Translations under genes and position numbers: made by a program
Origin: Gavia stellata
Lineage: Eukaryota; Chordata; Aves; Gaviiformes; Gaviidae
Direction: 5' to 3'
Length of the DNA: 64,000 nt
Assembly (NCBI RefSeq): GCF_030936135.1
Contig: NC_082606.1
Location: 6,621,755 to 6,685,754 of the forward strand
Shown: piece by piece, positions 34,551-48,221 of the stretch
How positions within the stretch are numbered: the first letter of the stretch is position 1
Layout: each line of letters begins with the position of its first letter
The notes under the pieces: model-generated
The model's database searches: none
Told to the model about the DNA's origin: nothing
What the model saw: only the letters and a program-made list of their open reading frames with translations

Positions 34551-37500
34551 TGTGGTGTTACAGTGCACCAGCTGTGATACGGTGGATATTTCCCCAGAAA
34601 TACTTCATATCATTAAACTGTAGCTTTTATTCAAGAGGTGAAATTATTCTTCTCCATGGCCTCCATTTGAAAAACACATAAAATTTCTTTGCTAAAAGGC
34701 TCTTAAGAAGGTGCCTGAAGTTAAGTCCGCAGAGTCAAGTAACAAGAGAAATTTAAGTATCTGTATAGGCAATAGCTGAAATTAGATTTTTTTAAAATTT
34801 ATTTTATTTTGGTGCCACAAGAAACAGTTAAGAAATGAATATACACTTTGTTTTTTATCCTCAGTAGCTGAACTTGCTACACTGCAAAATTTAGTCCGTA
34901 AAAGTATGTGCAATAACCTTATTCTTGAGTGATGTTCATCTTGCTTGTGATAGAAGGGAAGAGGAAGATAAAGGCTTCTCACCTACGGGCTATGAATACT
35001 ACAGCAGTCTGACCCTCTGCACAAAGTTCTGAGGATGTGCTCTTCCTCACCCTTGACTTGGCCCCAGGTACGCCAGCAGGGATGCTCCTGAAGTTGCAGG
35101 TCTAATTTAAGCAGCTCTGAGAAAGTAGATCAGACGTTTGTGGGCGCAGACGGTATGTTTGGAGTTAGGTTGAGAAAAGGCAACTCATTTGATTTTTGCT
35201 TTGCTTTGTTGTCACTAATGTTACATCTACTGAAATCAAAGTTTCAGAAATGAAATGCAGTTGGTAGTGATTTCTGCAGTTCTTCATCTCTTGTTTCTTT
35301 ACATTGTAGTGCATAGACACAAGGGGCTGAATTAAGGTTGTCTAGGCAGCTTTTCTGTGCTTAACTTTGCAATTAAGCTGCTGTAAAAGATTTCCCAATT
35401 AAAATGTAAATAAATAAACCACAATAAAAAGTGAAATAATGTGAAACTAAATCGATACTCATTTGGGTAGTAGCAATTCTTTTAAATTTATTGTATATAA
35501 TCTGCCCACCTTGAGTTTTCAGACTGGCAAAACAATGGTTGTCTATCTTGCACATGAACCAACTAGCAGAATAGAAAGAGAAACTTTATTATTACTGTCT
35601 CTGGATTTCACAATTGTTTGCAGCAAAGGAACATGGAGACTGAGGACTCCTGATCTGAATTGCAGATGCTGCGCAGAGATGTTCTCCAAGGACTACCAGC
35701 CCTTTTGCTAGTAGTGATGTGCCTCTGGATTTTCTTGGCTACACCATCACTTTCTGTTTGAAGACTTCCCCAAGATGGCCTTTTCATTTGTCTTTGCTTT
35801 CTGGAGCTGGCAGCCTAGTTGGAATTCCTGCACAATAAACCTGGAAACAATCTGGAAATCTTGGTCATTTTCCAGAGAGCATGCAATGAGAATGGGGCTG
35901 AACAGAACTTCACCTGCCCTTGGTGTGCCCACTAACAAACCGTAACTGAGATGCAGCAAACTATTCCTCCTATGCACAGCTGAGCCAGAGAAGAGAAGGG
36001 AGAAACACTGAAGGGAGAGAAGAGAATGCAAAGATGGGAAGAAAGCATGCATGGCCGTGGAAGAGGAGTGATGGATACATGGGGAGGTGAGGTGATGGGA
36101 CCAGGTGTTTCTCTGTTTACCTTTTTCTCTTCCCAAACAAGTTGAGGATCCTACTGCCCTTGTATGCTGCCTTGAGTAGGGGAGCTGTAGATGCTGGAAG
36201 TCAGCGCTGTGTTGAGGGATTAGGGAGTGGTGGTTTCTTTCTGCTTTGTGGCTCAGACGTATATTCAGTGCAGCATCAACTGCTGCAGTTCCTTTAGTGA
36301 TGATAACAAGCCTGTGGTGGGAGCTTCAGGAGTTTGGGCAAGCTGCCAAACTCTTCTTGCAGCAGCAGTGAAAAGGGGGAAACTGTGGTTCTACACTTTA
36401 TATCTCTGCCAAATCTGAATGGAATTTCATGAGACAAAGAAAAGGCACTTCACCACCTGGAGGGCTGCATATCAAAGGCCTTCTGCACACAAAGGAGTGT
36501 GAGAACTTTTCAAAGGCGAGGTCATGAATTTCTCTAAAATTAAAAGTATTAAGCAACCTAGATAGAAAAGTCATTTACCAGATCCTCTGGTAATAACAAT
36601 ATATGCACTTATATGTGTGTATATATATGTGTATATAGGCATGTATATGTATCTATATATTTAAATATAGTATTGTATATGAAATAGAACTGCCAAGATG
36701 TCCACAGAATGACTCATGTAACATCAAATGTCACAGCTCCACACCATGCTTATTTAGACAGAAACAACAGCAGAAACGGATATGGAAGCAAGACCAATAT
36801 AATGCCTTTAAGATAAATACAAGATTTTTGAGTTATATCTTGCACTTCACTTCCTCTGTCTGTTTTGTCTTTTTTCATTTTATCATGTCTCTATTCAGAT
36901 GCAGAAGTCCTTAGGGAAGGCTGTGTTTTCTTGGCTGTGTGATGCACTACACTTTTGAAAGTTAATAACTACTATGAGAAATGAATATTCAGTGAAATGG
37001 CATTTTCATGATTGCAGCTTCTGTTACCAGTGACACCCATCATCATATGGAAGTCTTAGGGTTCAGGATGCGGTCTCACAAGTCTTAGAAATGCACCCAC
37101 AGAACCTGTAGGAAGGCACTAATTCTGCAAAGTAATTGGTCACTTAGGAAAATAAAAAGAGGGGCATCTCAGGGATGCACGTTTGTTGTTGTTGGCATGT
37201 ATACATGCCAACTCGACACCTCAACAGAGTCTTGGCTGTCACCAATATTTTACAAATCTCTCTGTATTTGACCTGTTTTATGTATTTAAGTGCATTTAAA
37301 GTCCAATATTCATCATTTAGAAACTGCTGCATTCGGTAATAGGTTTCCAGTGGTTATTCCTGGCATCTGATATTGAAACAGGAGATCAAGTATAGACACT
37401 CTGATTTTATTCGACAATAACAGGTATAGACTTTTTTGGTTCATTTGTTGCAAAATGTGTAGAATTGCACAGTTCTGTGGACCAAAACGTGACCTGGTAC

Positions 37501-40500
37501 AGTGTATCTGGTAGTACTGTATCTAACACTTTAAAAGCAAGAATCTGTCAGTAGCCATAAGAAACAATTTTCTTTTGGAAATTTAAAATTATACTGGACA
37601 CCTAGCAGAGGTCCACTGCAGCTGGAGCTGAGCAAAGGAATACACATTCTTATAAAGTAATATACTTCTAATTCATTTGAAGTGCAATCTTTTTGAGTAG
37701 ACATATCAAATGATTTATCATCTTGCTGTCAATACTGATAGAGTATCTTTGTGCAAACAGCCATGGACCATCGAGTGTCATTTATAATCATTCTTAGATC
37801 ACTATGCTGTGGGCTTTTAGGTTTTTTTGGTGAATCTTAAAAACAATAGGAAGAGAAACAGTCCCTACAGACAATTGCTAGATCTTCTGTTATTACTGAG
37901 CTCAGTGTTAACAGAGGGAAACAACTTTCCATGTTGTGCGTCGGTAGTTTCTGGAATTGATTATTTGTTGAATTGGTTGAAAAGGCAATTTTTGCCATAA
38001 GCTTTCTAATATTTTTAGACATTTTCCATGGACAGGAGGAAAATACTTCCTTTTTCCCAGCAGCGGGATTTCAGATATAATCTGTAAAAGGGTGGTATAA
38101 TATTGCCTTGGTATGACAGTGGTGCTGTGACTGTGACCACAACATGTGCAGTGCTTCACTGGATGCAACTTTCTCCCACAATGTGTAGCAGAGTCTCTTT
38201 TTTGTTGAGTTCATAACAGTGCTTTGAGGGATGGGGGACCCCCAGTTAATGGTGGATGACTGATGGTGGACCACATGTTCAGAAACTAGCCTGTTGTTGG
38301 ACCATGAGATAGCTGAACTGTAGCTCCCATGAAATACCAAGATGCTGTTCAGTGTCAGATGGGAGAAAGGTTGAGGAAAGGACTACAAAAGGGAATTTGG
38401 AATATAAACTGAACAAAGGAAAAAACCTGATTTCTGTGAGAAGCAAAGAAAGAATGTGGAAAAGAGATATTTTAATGTGAAGGATGAGAGTGGATACACA
38501 GTGTGTGTAAAGTTCCAAAGAAGGATAATAAGGATGACCATGAAAAATAACAAGCAATAAATACAGTACATAGAAGTTAAAAAAGAAAGAAATGAGGAAG
38601 GAGTGAATGGAAGGGCAAAAATTAGAAGTGTGAAAATACAACATGCAGGAGGGTTATAAAGAAGAAATTATGCACATTGCTTGTGGGCTAGAGGATTTTT
38701 TTCTTTGCTATTGAACCTCCCTGATTTTATGCTTTCATACATTTAGGAAAAATTGATGCTGCACTAAGAGTGATGGACTTTCATGGATTGGCATGAAAAT
38801 TGCTGTGGTATAAACAGACTTCTTACGAGGCCTCAAATGTGCAGTCTGTAGGCCAACTGTCACAGAGAAAAGTCTCCTTTAGCTTTTTTCCCAAGTGTTA
38901 CAGCAATATCTTCACTCCAGCTCAAACATGGGTCACTGGAACTGAGAGATGCTCTAAAGTTCAAGTTTATTAATCAGCTTGATCCTCCCTCAAGATCTAA
39001 GATGAGGTCTGTACTTTGAAATACGTTTGTATGTTTAATATTATCACTGTTTGAGGTCTGCCTACCAGGCACAGAAGAACATCTATGAACAAATAAGGGT
39101 TGACAATGACAACAGGCATCAGGACTAAAAGTATGATGTAAGTTTGCTGGTATTCAGAGAAATCCTTAAATAATAGCTTTTCAGGTAAGAAGTGGAACTG
39201 GTAGTTAGGGCTTTCCTCAATTGAAAAATGATTCACGGTGCAGAGGTTTTCAACAGAGTCAGAAATGTGGGTATAGCTCCCATGCGCTGAACGTTGTTCA
39301 GGTTTGCTTTGCTTCAACTTTGCATCCCCCTGTGCCCTGCCTTCACCAGGAGACCAAGTGCTGTTTTCCAAAAGCAGCTGTGTATGTATCCGAAAGTACG
39401 AATTTGGGCAATTCCATTCATACAGTTACTTGCATGGGGAGCTTTTGATTTCATGTGTTAATCTCCAGAGCAAGGTACTGACTCAAGGTAGTTTCAGTGC
39501 TAATCTCAATGTCTCCCTGTTTTTGACATCAAATCAGTGTTGTCAATTTTCTGTCTGATAGTTAGAAACTGAAGGGATTTGAGGAATAAGCGGCTTCAAG
39601 TTAAAATATCTATGAAAATATCTCTGAGTATTTAGAGACTCTGAAGACATCAAGATGACACATCTTAAGGCAAGTACCGTTAATCCCACAAGAGCAGAAC
39701 TAGATTTGAAATACTTAGGGTTTGGTTATTGGATATTTAAATCTAGTAATTTGCTGAGCCTGTCTTAAGCTTATTCTGACATCCTTATGCTTCCCAGGTC
39801 ATTGGTTGGTCAAGAGCATGGTGTTATTAACCAGTTAGTAAAGCTAGTATCACCATTTCCCCCTGTCTTGTTTACCTGGACTTGTCCAGAAATGTGTAGC
39901 CATAATTCTGTGCTTAGTTACTATTTCCTATAGCAAAAATGGTTACTATACAAGTGTAATAATTTGATTAGATACGGTATCTGAGGTTTTCAGATTTCAG
40001 TAGGTAAATCAAGCCTTTCAGCATGTGCAACTTGTAGTATCCGGGATTTTATGCTTTTTAAATGTTCATGCTTCTGAGGTATGTGTACATTCACTTTCTT
40101 AGTTGGTTATTTCTAAATTTGCTATGTAAATGAAATATGACAAAGCTTTTTAACTTCTGTAAGAAAAGTTTGTTCTTGAGAAGTGGAGGTTTAAGCAAAA
40201 GCTTTTTGTGAGAAATTCATTCTCGCAAAAAACAATGCTACTGCTAAAAATGTCCAAAAATCTTCTCAGGCACTGTTCACAGAGCTGGTTTTGTACTTTA
40301 TGGGTTGCAAATATGGCTTACTGCTGCTTTACCCAAACAAAAAAAAAGAAAACCACCAGTAGGTGAGTGTCCCAAGAGTGCACCATATTCAGCAGTGTTC
40401 TGTGGCTCCCATTTGGTATCTGTTTATCACTTCTTGTGTTTCAGTGAGACTGACGGTTGTTTGAGATAGGCTATTCTCCTCTGGTCTGCTTTTGAATAGG

Positions 40501-40540
40501 AGAGTCATGGTCCCAAAGAGTCCATAGGAAACAGTTCCAG
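34550..40540. other. Gene desert segment, no gene seen
   Basis: The segment is AT-rich. It holds an imperfect TATATG/TGTATA tract at about 36,595-36,665, a 22-bp palindrome at 37,191-37,212 and a purine-rich (+ strand) patch at about 38,340-38,660. That patch yields a spurious 121-residue minus-strand frame. No exon or RNA gene is seen. Confidence 0.55.
37191..37212. repeat. Perfect 22-bp palindrome
   Basis: The left half GTTGGCATGTA is followed immediately by its exact reverse complement TACATGCCAAC. It contains two CATG cores spaced around TATA. A dimeric transcription-factor site is possible, but no factor is assigned. Confidence 0.9.
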
Positions 40541-40599
40541 GAAAGAGACAACTGGGACAGATGACAACAACAGAGGAGCTCGGAAGTGAATGCTAAAAT

Positions 40600-41300
40600 G
40601 AAGTGAGAACCACCCTCACCTTAAGCAGTCCTTAACCTGCGAGCTCAGTGTGTACCATTGCATAGATCTTAGTCTAGGGGTTAGAGCTAGGATTAGGGTC
40701 AGGCTTCCAAGGCAGAGTAAACTGAGAAATGGGTACGAATGGGACTGAGAAGGAGCTGTCAAAGTAATCTGAGAACTGTTGGTGGGATATGCCCCTCAAC
40801 ACTATGTTACCTGGGCATGTGGCCACATTCCTGGCCTAGTGTTTAGTTAAGAGTTAAGAAGATTAGAATTGAAGTTCTGAGAATGAAATGTCCTAGTCAT
40901 TAAGACATTCTGAGCATTAAGTAAGGGTTTGAGTGAGGGCTGCTATTAGCATTTTGCCCCAAGCACTCCTTAGCCTGGGTACCAGGAGTGTCCCGTGGCA
41001 TAAGTCTCAGCCTAGGATTAGAATTCCAGGAAAGAGAAGTTGGAGTGGTGGAGTGGTGGTAGAGTAGAGCTCAAGTTGGTGTTGCAAACATGATGCAATG
41101 GCTGTAGCTGAAATCCTCCCCAAGCAGCTCTTAGACTGAGGATTCAGCATGTGTCAAGGTGTAAATCCCAGCATTGGGTTGAGGCTCATAGGATAAGACA
41201 TCTGAGACGTGTAGTAAGAGTGCGGTTCAGGAAGGGCAGCTGTTAGCCTTCTACTGCAAGATGTTTGTAGTCCATTAGGAGTTAGGCAGGGGTGACTCTT
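40600..41300. repeat. Degenerate tandem array, unit about 165 bp
   Basis: At least three related units are visible by anchors: CTTAAGCAGTCCTTAACCTG (from about 40,620), CCCCAAGCACTCCTTAGCCT (from 40,957) and CCCCAAGCAGCTCTTAGACT (from 41,118). In the first two the anchor is followed about 30-45 nt later by a CTAGG-G/A-TTAGA motif. Weaker units begin near 40,792 (CCCCTCAACACTATGTTACC) and 41,254. Spacings are about 173, 165, 161 and 136 bp. A second shared segment, GGGCTGCTATTAGC near 40,938 and GGGCAGCTGTTAGCC near 41,235, supports the alignment. The units are diverged, so the duplication is old. No coding frame runs through it. Confidence 0.65.
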
Positions 41301-43060
41301 AGCAAGCTGGCCATGAGGTCCAGCCCAAGCAGAGCTCTATGATCTTCTCATTCTGAGTCTCGCTTCCCACCTGCAGTAAGCATGGGCGGTGCACTTGTTA
41401 GGAGGTGTGCTGCACCTACATGGAGGTCCTCAATGAGCAGGATCCCCACCAGCTAAAAAGCATTAGTTGCCTCTGCAAAACAACAACCAACCAAACAAAA
41501 AAACCCCTTGTTCCAACATGTCTACTGCTTCATGTGTTAAGTAGGCTGTACCCCGATGTAGGGAAGGCGAGTTCCCTATCTGTGTCTATATGTCATTAAA
41601 ATGTATGAATGGACACATACACATGCATGGAAATGATTGAACTCATTGTGGTTACAAAGCAGCTAATAGCTGAGAACAATCTAAGCAAGTAAGATTAGGG
41701 GAAAGGTATTGATTTTATGTCACACAAACGTAGGTAGAACATCTAAGCATTAAATAATGTTCCCAGGGCACTTTTCAGTGTGACCAGCTGAAACAGCAGA
41801 GCACAACATATTTAATGATCTGTAGAACACAGCTTCCTTGAGGTCAATAATGTGTACTTAACCTTTAGGCTTTCCATGTTGTCTGCTTGTCCAGTTGGTT
41901 TATGAAGTGTATGTTAACATGATTGGGGATTTAAGGCAGTGATAACTTGATCTCTCAAACATTCACTGCTGTTGCACGTAAATGTTGAACAAATCCATTG
42001 TGAATACTGCCTAGGTTTTCCTGGTACAGCCTGCAGCGATTGCTGTTCCTCATACACAGCCAGGCTGCTCTGAATGCAAGTCAATAGTATTTAAATGTGA
42101 ACAGTAAGATTGCTATTTTACTCTGGTTTTACTTTAACTCCATTAATGGATATTAAAATCAAAATAACCTGTTCTGGCCTTCAGCCTTTGTCAGCAGACT
42201 CGTGCTTATTTGGTGGCACAAATAATGGTTAATTTGTTTTAAAGAACAAAATCAAATAAGAAATAAAGGCAGTGATCCTTTATTCCTTATTGATTAGATA
42301 TATTATTCATATATTTAATATGGAAGTGATCCATATTAGACACTAAAGTCTAAATCATTTAATTGGCAATTGAAATTATCCTTTCCTATACGAAAGCTAA
42401 AATCAGACCTTTATTCAGCCTTGGTGTGCAAATGAGAACCTTGTGTCCCATTTCAAAGAATTACCATCCCTCTGAAGTAGACTGAAAAAAGTTTAATCTG
42501 ATTTTATGCAGCAAGATTATGCCTGTCCCTGTGGAAGGGTCACTAAATGAGGTATCCCAGTGTATCAGCAGTACTCATGCAAACAAATTAGGGTATGCTC
42601 TGATTTCTAGTATGTTCCTGCAATTCTAATATGGGTGGTTCTTACCTGTTTTCAAAGGATAAATATATAAAGTGCAATGTCTAAAATGAATTTCTTCAAA
42701 GCTGATTTCAATTTTGATTTTGCTTTGGGAGAGGAGACCCATCACTCACTCACTGTTACTGTCTCTTGAAATTACTGGAGATGAAGTATGCTAGTGTTTA
42801 GAGCTCTCATCCACTATCACAAACCAGCAAATTGTGAGCGTCCTTCACACTACTTCCTCCCCCTCCTCTGTGGCAGTAGCCAAATGTACCATGCTGCTCA
42901 TAGTGAAGAATAAATGTCATAATTCTGCAGAGTTTTACTTCTCTGGAGAAACTTTAGGTTTTTCTTACAGGAGAGCCATAATTAAAGTATAGAGCTGGTA
43001 GTCAATAGACTGCGAGTTCTGTTTCCAGCTCTGCAGGAAGGTTATGTGTGGTAAAAACTC
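41300..43060. other. Gene desert segment, no gene seen
   Basis: AT-rich DNA with a short A/C-rich tract at 41,478-41,506 (CAACAACCAACCAAAC type). An AT-rich block at 42,100-42,420 with many TTTAATTGGCAATTG-like sites could be regulatory. No exon is seen. Confidence 0.5.
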
Positions 43061-43140
43061 GGTCTGTGATTCAGCAGAGCACTGAAGCATCTGCCTTCAC
43101 TGAAGCAGCAAGTACCCACCTTGACTTCCATAGAACTGCT
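43005..43140. repeat. Possible ancient SINE/MITE-like remnant
   Basis: GACTGCGAGTTCTGTTTCCA near 43,010 resembles a decayed MIR-type core. GATTCAGCAGAGCACTGAAG (from about 43,068) and CACCTTGACTTCCATAG resemble an old sauropsid repeat carrying GATTCAGCAAAGCACTTAAG and CATTGACTTCAATGG. Both matches are short and from memory. Confidence 0.4.
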
Positions 43141-45190
43141 ATCTTGTTTTGGAAATGCTTGAGTTCTTTGCTGGATAAGGGCTCATCCATGGCATGGAAC
43201 TACAAACTTCATGTGTGCATTTGCTTCCCAGGTAAACTAAAGAGGATAATTTTGTATTTTCAGCAAGATGTCTTTTCCCAACTCCAGATGGTTGGCGGGG
43301 GGGAACAGGAAGAAATGACAATGTTCTTGAACTTTGTCCTGATATCTAGAAGATTTTATAGAAGCATTGTGACTTTTAATTCTTTTCCATCCTTTCGAAG
43401 TGAGAGTATTGTCTCTCTGGCTTGCTTTCTGGAAGATCGGGATCGAAGTAAAATCTAAAATTTTAAGGGTATTTCAAAACAGAGATGAAATTAGTATGGC
43501 TGCTAGTTTTCCAATTCCATTCCCTTTTAATATTCTTTCTTTTTTTATATTTTTGAGTTGGGTATTACTTATGTTTATTAGTAACTGACAGATTTTTTTC
43601 AAGCAAAATTTGCAATGTAATTTGGGTGTTTGATAACTTGTTAGAAATGAGTGTGATACTATGAAAACTTTTGCCTGGAGAAATGACTGTTTCCATATGA
43701 GTAGTTCTATTGATTTATTCCTGTGTACAAACATTAGAAGGATAGAGCCATAAAGTTATATTGTAGGTACATGATGCTGAGCCTTTCAGGGGAATTTCTC
43801 TCACAGGAAGAGAATACTTTCCCTCAGTGCCCTTTCCCCCTACAAGTAATCTGTCACTGTATAATTAAATGAGAAAGTAAATAATGTTATTATTTCTGAG
43901 CATGGACACTGCACGCAGTAACAAATCAGATTCAAAAAATATCTGATGAGAGGATTTGTAGAGATCCTTGATGCAAAGTTTTAAGCACAGTACAACCAGA
44001 TACCTGCTCTAAATTGGCTGCCATTGTAATTAAAAGTATAAATGTTTCAAGCTGAATACATCCTATTAGTAAGATTTTAGGAAACAAAAATTTAATTTAT
44101 TCACATTCGATATGGTCTGTAAATGCCACCATTATATGCCTTCCTCTGGCCTTTGATTAGCTATGGATTAATAAAACTTTTATACCTTCTTTGTCAGCCT
44201 CATTTTGAACTCTGTTTTTGCATACTGTTACTATTAAATAAATGAATTAGTGTCCAGAAATGTGTCATGCATATTACCTAGCAGCAGGAAGCATAATACA
44301 GTGGTCAGCTCCCCAGGAGCGTTATAAATCCTAACACGCTCGGTAACCTGCTCATGTGGACCTATTAAAAGCTTGATGATTTAGTGAAGCAGTATTTGTG
44401 CTTAACAATGGAATTTTAGTTAATTCAAAACAAAGTAAATCATTTCCAATTACAGTATTTGAATATTCACAGTAGCTATACAAGGATGTGTAATGTTGCC
44501 AGGCAAAAGAAATAAAAAAAAAAAAGGCATTATAAAGGTTGACTGGAGTTTAGCGTTTTGAGTGGTTGTGATACCTCAGCATTAAATGAACACCAGTGTT
44601 TGTAAAACATGTTTATTTGACATAGCTGCTTCACTAGAGAGATTAAGGAGCTAGACCCTAGAATGGGCAAAACTTATTTACAGACTATGAAGACCTATGT
44701 GACCAGGAAGGCTCCTAAAGGTTAAGCAGCAGCAGTAACAGGAGAGCCACCCAGCCAAGGGATGATGAAGGGTGTACTGTGGTGTGTACAAACAGGGCAG
44801 GGGTGACCATCTGTGATTTGTGATCAGTTTAATGCTATTCTTCATATCTGGGCTGACCACACACTCTGTAGCGGGGCTTGCAGGTGGTCTAAAGCTGCAG
44901 CTGTTAGAGGAAGTGAGTGAGAGCATCTGCCAAGTTATCCTGGGACTCTGTTGCAGGAACATGAGGCATTGATGGGGAGGGCCAAGATCCATGAAATGTT
45001 TTACAGCTTCTTTCATGTGTAACCAATGTACTATGTATGTATATATGGGTGTATACAGACGAATGCATACACGTTATTTATAGTATGTGGAAGATCAGAT
45101 TGTCCCATCTGAAAAGAGGCTAATGTTTTCCAAGTCTGTGTTTTCAATCCAGATTTTTAGAGGTGTGGCTATGCCTTAAAATGTTTATAT
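43140..45190. other. Gene desert segment with a possible conserved patch
   Basis: No gene is seen. 44,030-44,500 is AT-rich with many non-repetitive motifs (CCTTTGATTAGCTATGG near 44,150, GATTTAGTGAAGC near 44,378, TTAGTTAATTC near 44,417) and could be a conserved non-coding block. Open frames up to 136 residues (43,048-43,458) show no family resemblance. Confidence 0.4.
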
Positions 45191-45211
45191 GCTTCAAGAA
45201 AGGTTTTTCAG

Positions 45212-45437
45212 TGCACTTAAGAGCCCAGTGCCTTTGATTTCACTAGGAATTAGATTCTCAATTGCTTTCCTTAAATACCACTTTGGTTGCTTATTTACAA
45301 GCATGGACTTACAAGTCTGTCTGCATGTCTGTCAGGTTGGCACCTGCAGCCTCGTTCAAAGTCACGCAGCTTAGGCTTTGAGTTACTTAAGTTGCTCTTG
45401 AAAACAGCACTTGGGAATCTAAGTTCTGTAGAGCGGT
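45212..45437. repeat. Possible ancient amniote repeat remnant
   Basis: GTGCACTTAAGAGCCCAGTG, TTTGATTTCACTAGGAATTA, CTTAAATACCACTTTG and later ACTTAAGTTGCTCTTGAAAA resemble the alternating ACTTAGGAGCCTAA / TTTGAAAAT themes of an old amniote interspersed repeat. The match is decayed and interrupted. Confidence 0.4.
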
Positions 45438-45439
45438 TT

Positions 45440-48220
45440 AAAGAAAATGTGACAAGTAAGCTGTTGTGAAGCTATGAAACCCAGTGCATGTGCCACTGTT
45501 GTGCAGTGAAAATAGAGTGGAGCTGACAATTGTAAAAGTATGACAATTGCTTAAGTATCTGTGGTGTTGTTTTTGTTACAGTTTTTCTTGTGGATTAATC
45601 CCTTAATTCTGGTTCCAGATCTTGAGTAGTGCTGTATGCATTTTAGCTTCCTTTTGATCGGTTGGTCACATTAAATGGTTAGATTTTAGTACTCTTAGAA
45701 GGGGGAATAAGGGAACTCAAAAAAGGGAGATAAATTCTGGGGGTTTATGAAAACGTAATTTCTTAAGGTTGGTGGGATTATAGCCAAATAAACAAACATC
45801 ATATGAAAGCACAGACCTGCATGAAGAGGTCTTATTAACTATACCTCTGCACAGCTGACTTGCATTGTGTGGTGCAGACTGAAGGTGGAGAAATAGGCAA
45901 AGTGCTAACCTCCAGGTAGCTTTTATATCTTAATTTAGGCTCATTACTTTTTACAAATTTATTCTGACGTTTTCCTTCATGAGTGACATTTGCTATCTTC
46001 AGATACAGTTATAGAAACCTGTTGCTGTTAATTGGGATTACATTATTCCTACCAGTGTCTGTCTGACTCCTGCAATTTTCAGGCCTTGATTCCATTAATA
46101 ATCTTAAAAATACCAGTATTTGCTCCTTGTGGCTTATTGGTCTCAGCATAATGATTTCCACTTGAAGGTTATGACAGTCATGTGATATTACCTAGTTATT
46201 AAAAAATCCTGAGAGGAGAGATTCAGGAATAGGTTCGTCATTAAAAACAGTGTGTTCTTGCTAAAATCTGTAATACAAAGTCTCGTATGGTACCCTCAGA
46301 AGCATTTCTTTGTTCATTTTGGCTGTTATGTCACTCGGTATAGCCATGTGCTGCGTGGCAAATTAGCAATATAATAGTCACAGAAATAGATTAGTGAAGG
46401 ATGACGTATGCTATAGGAGGAATGAATCAGGACAATAAGCTATGAGTATAGGGATGCTTTAGATCATAAAAACTGAGGTGATGTTCACTTGTTTAAATGC
46501 CAAGGAAAAGGTCTGTACAGGCTCCTGCTGTGTCCTTGGTATCTCAAAAATAAGGACTGGCACCTCATGCTCGGTACTCAAGGGGATGCCCATGCAGAGG
46601 GCTGCTAATTGCATTTGCAAGTAATTGTCAGCATTTGTGAAAGCTGCTGTGGAGGTGTGACCTCCAAGGCATTCAGAAGAGTAAGGTGGTCTTAATTAGC
46701 AGTAATTCAAAAAAGTTCTAGGAGGCTTATTTATAAGTCTTTCTCTCTTCACTATTCTTCTTCCTGCCCATTTTTCCTTTTCTTTTTTTTATAAACTTTT
46801 CTTGACCCTGGAGCCATCCACTTAAGCAGTGCAATGACTTGGAATGGTCTTCTGTTTAGTGATGGTGATGAAGGGAAGAAAGGAGATTGTATTAATGTGT
46901 AATCACCTTTGTAGGATACAGCTGGTGGGAGACTACATAGGTTTGTGTGGCAGGTGTGAGTCTGTAGGCAGTCTGAAGCCAACATGCTATGGTAACAGGA
47001 GTTTGCTAGCCTCCCTGGAGAAAACCTCTATCTGACATACACACAGAAAGTGTGTGGTCTAGGAATAAAATATGCTTGGCTCATGAGGGAAGCTGCTAGC
47101 ATCTAGAAGGAAATGTTTGTATTGATACAGTCCTCATTTTCAAGGAGAGATTTCTTTTGTGAGAACTTTGAGGCCTTGATCAGAGGCAGAGAGTGAGCAA
47201 GTTCATTTTGGAATTAATGTGATTGAAACTAGGGTGTATATCTGAGAGTGGGCCTATGTCTGTGGCTGTATTAATTATTTTAGTGGTCATTAAGCAATTG
47301 TGCATGATCACGTTGTGCTTGAAGTCACTTAAATTTCTGCCAGAAATTCTGAGAGCTGCCAGAATGTATGTGTATGAAGTAACTGTCTTTTACTCCTTTA
47401 TATATGTGGCCTGTGTATTTTCTGTAATTTGTTCTCGTTCCCTCTGATCACAAGCCACAGATTATATGGAAAGGGAGGAAAAGGGTAACCAGTATCTAAG
47501 GGAGGGGGGGAAATCTTTGCTGTGACTCTAACAATAATTACTTACTAAATTTAGCTCTATTTTTCCTGTTTAAGTGTTATATTTATGGACCAATCTCAAG
47601 CACTTCTCATAGCATTCATGATTAGAGCTGTGTAATGTAAGCTAATGTGATTGTTAAAAGCCAAACAAGCTTTGAGGCTTGTTTGCTCTTTCAAAACAGG
47701 AGATGATCTGGTCTAAAAGCTGCTGAAGAAGGCGTAATATGCTTTGCAGGAATATGTACAACCCTTTTTTGTTTTAATGAAACTTTACTAATGTATGGTC
47801 AAAGGAAACAAACACAAATAGGTTAACCCTAGCCAAATGCATTAAATCAAATATAGCAAGTGTGATCATTATCCATTATTGTTGTTTCAGAGTTACTCTT
47901 GATTGTCTAAGAAATCTTGCAAATTAGAAAACAAATTATCCATCAGTCTCTTACAAAATGTGAATTTGAATAATAAGTATAATAAGAATACAGAATGTAT
48001 TTCAGCCTCTTGATTTCTTGTTCCTGTGAGAGCAAAGCTAGCAGAGCTTGCTAGAAAAATAAAATAATAAAAAAAATAATTGCAGGTTAGTTAAAATGTG
48101 GTCAGGGTATATAGGATTTTGGAGCCACGGTTCAGTAATAAAGTAAATGCTCTTTTAGGGTCTCTAATTACTAAAGCAAAAACTGTGCTTCTACATAATA
48201 CCTGTTGCTACTCCAACATA
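45440..48220. other. Gene desert segment, no gene seen
   Basis: AT-rich DNA. A 9-bp stem (CAAACAAGC / GCTTGTTTG) with a 6-nt loop lies at 47,662-47,685. No exon, RNA gene or clear transposon is recognised. Confidence 0.55.
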
Positions 48221-48221
48221 C

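Noticed and set aside
38279..38644. 121-residue minus-strand frame rich in Phe, Leu and Ser
   Set aside because: It is produced by the purine-rich opposite strand; no signal peptide, domain or splice context supports a gene.
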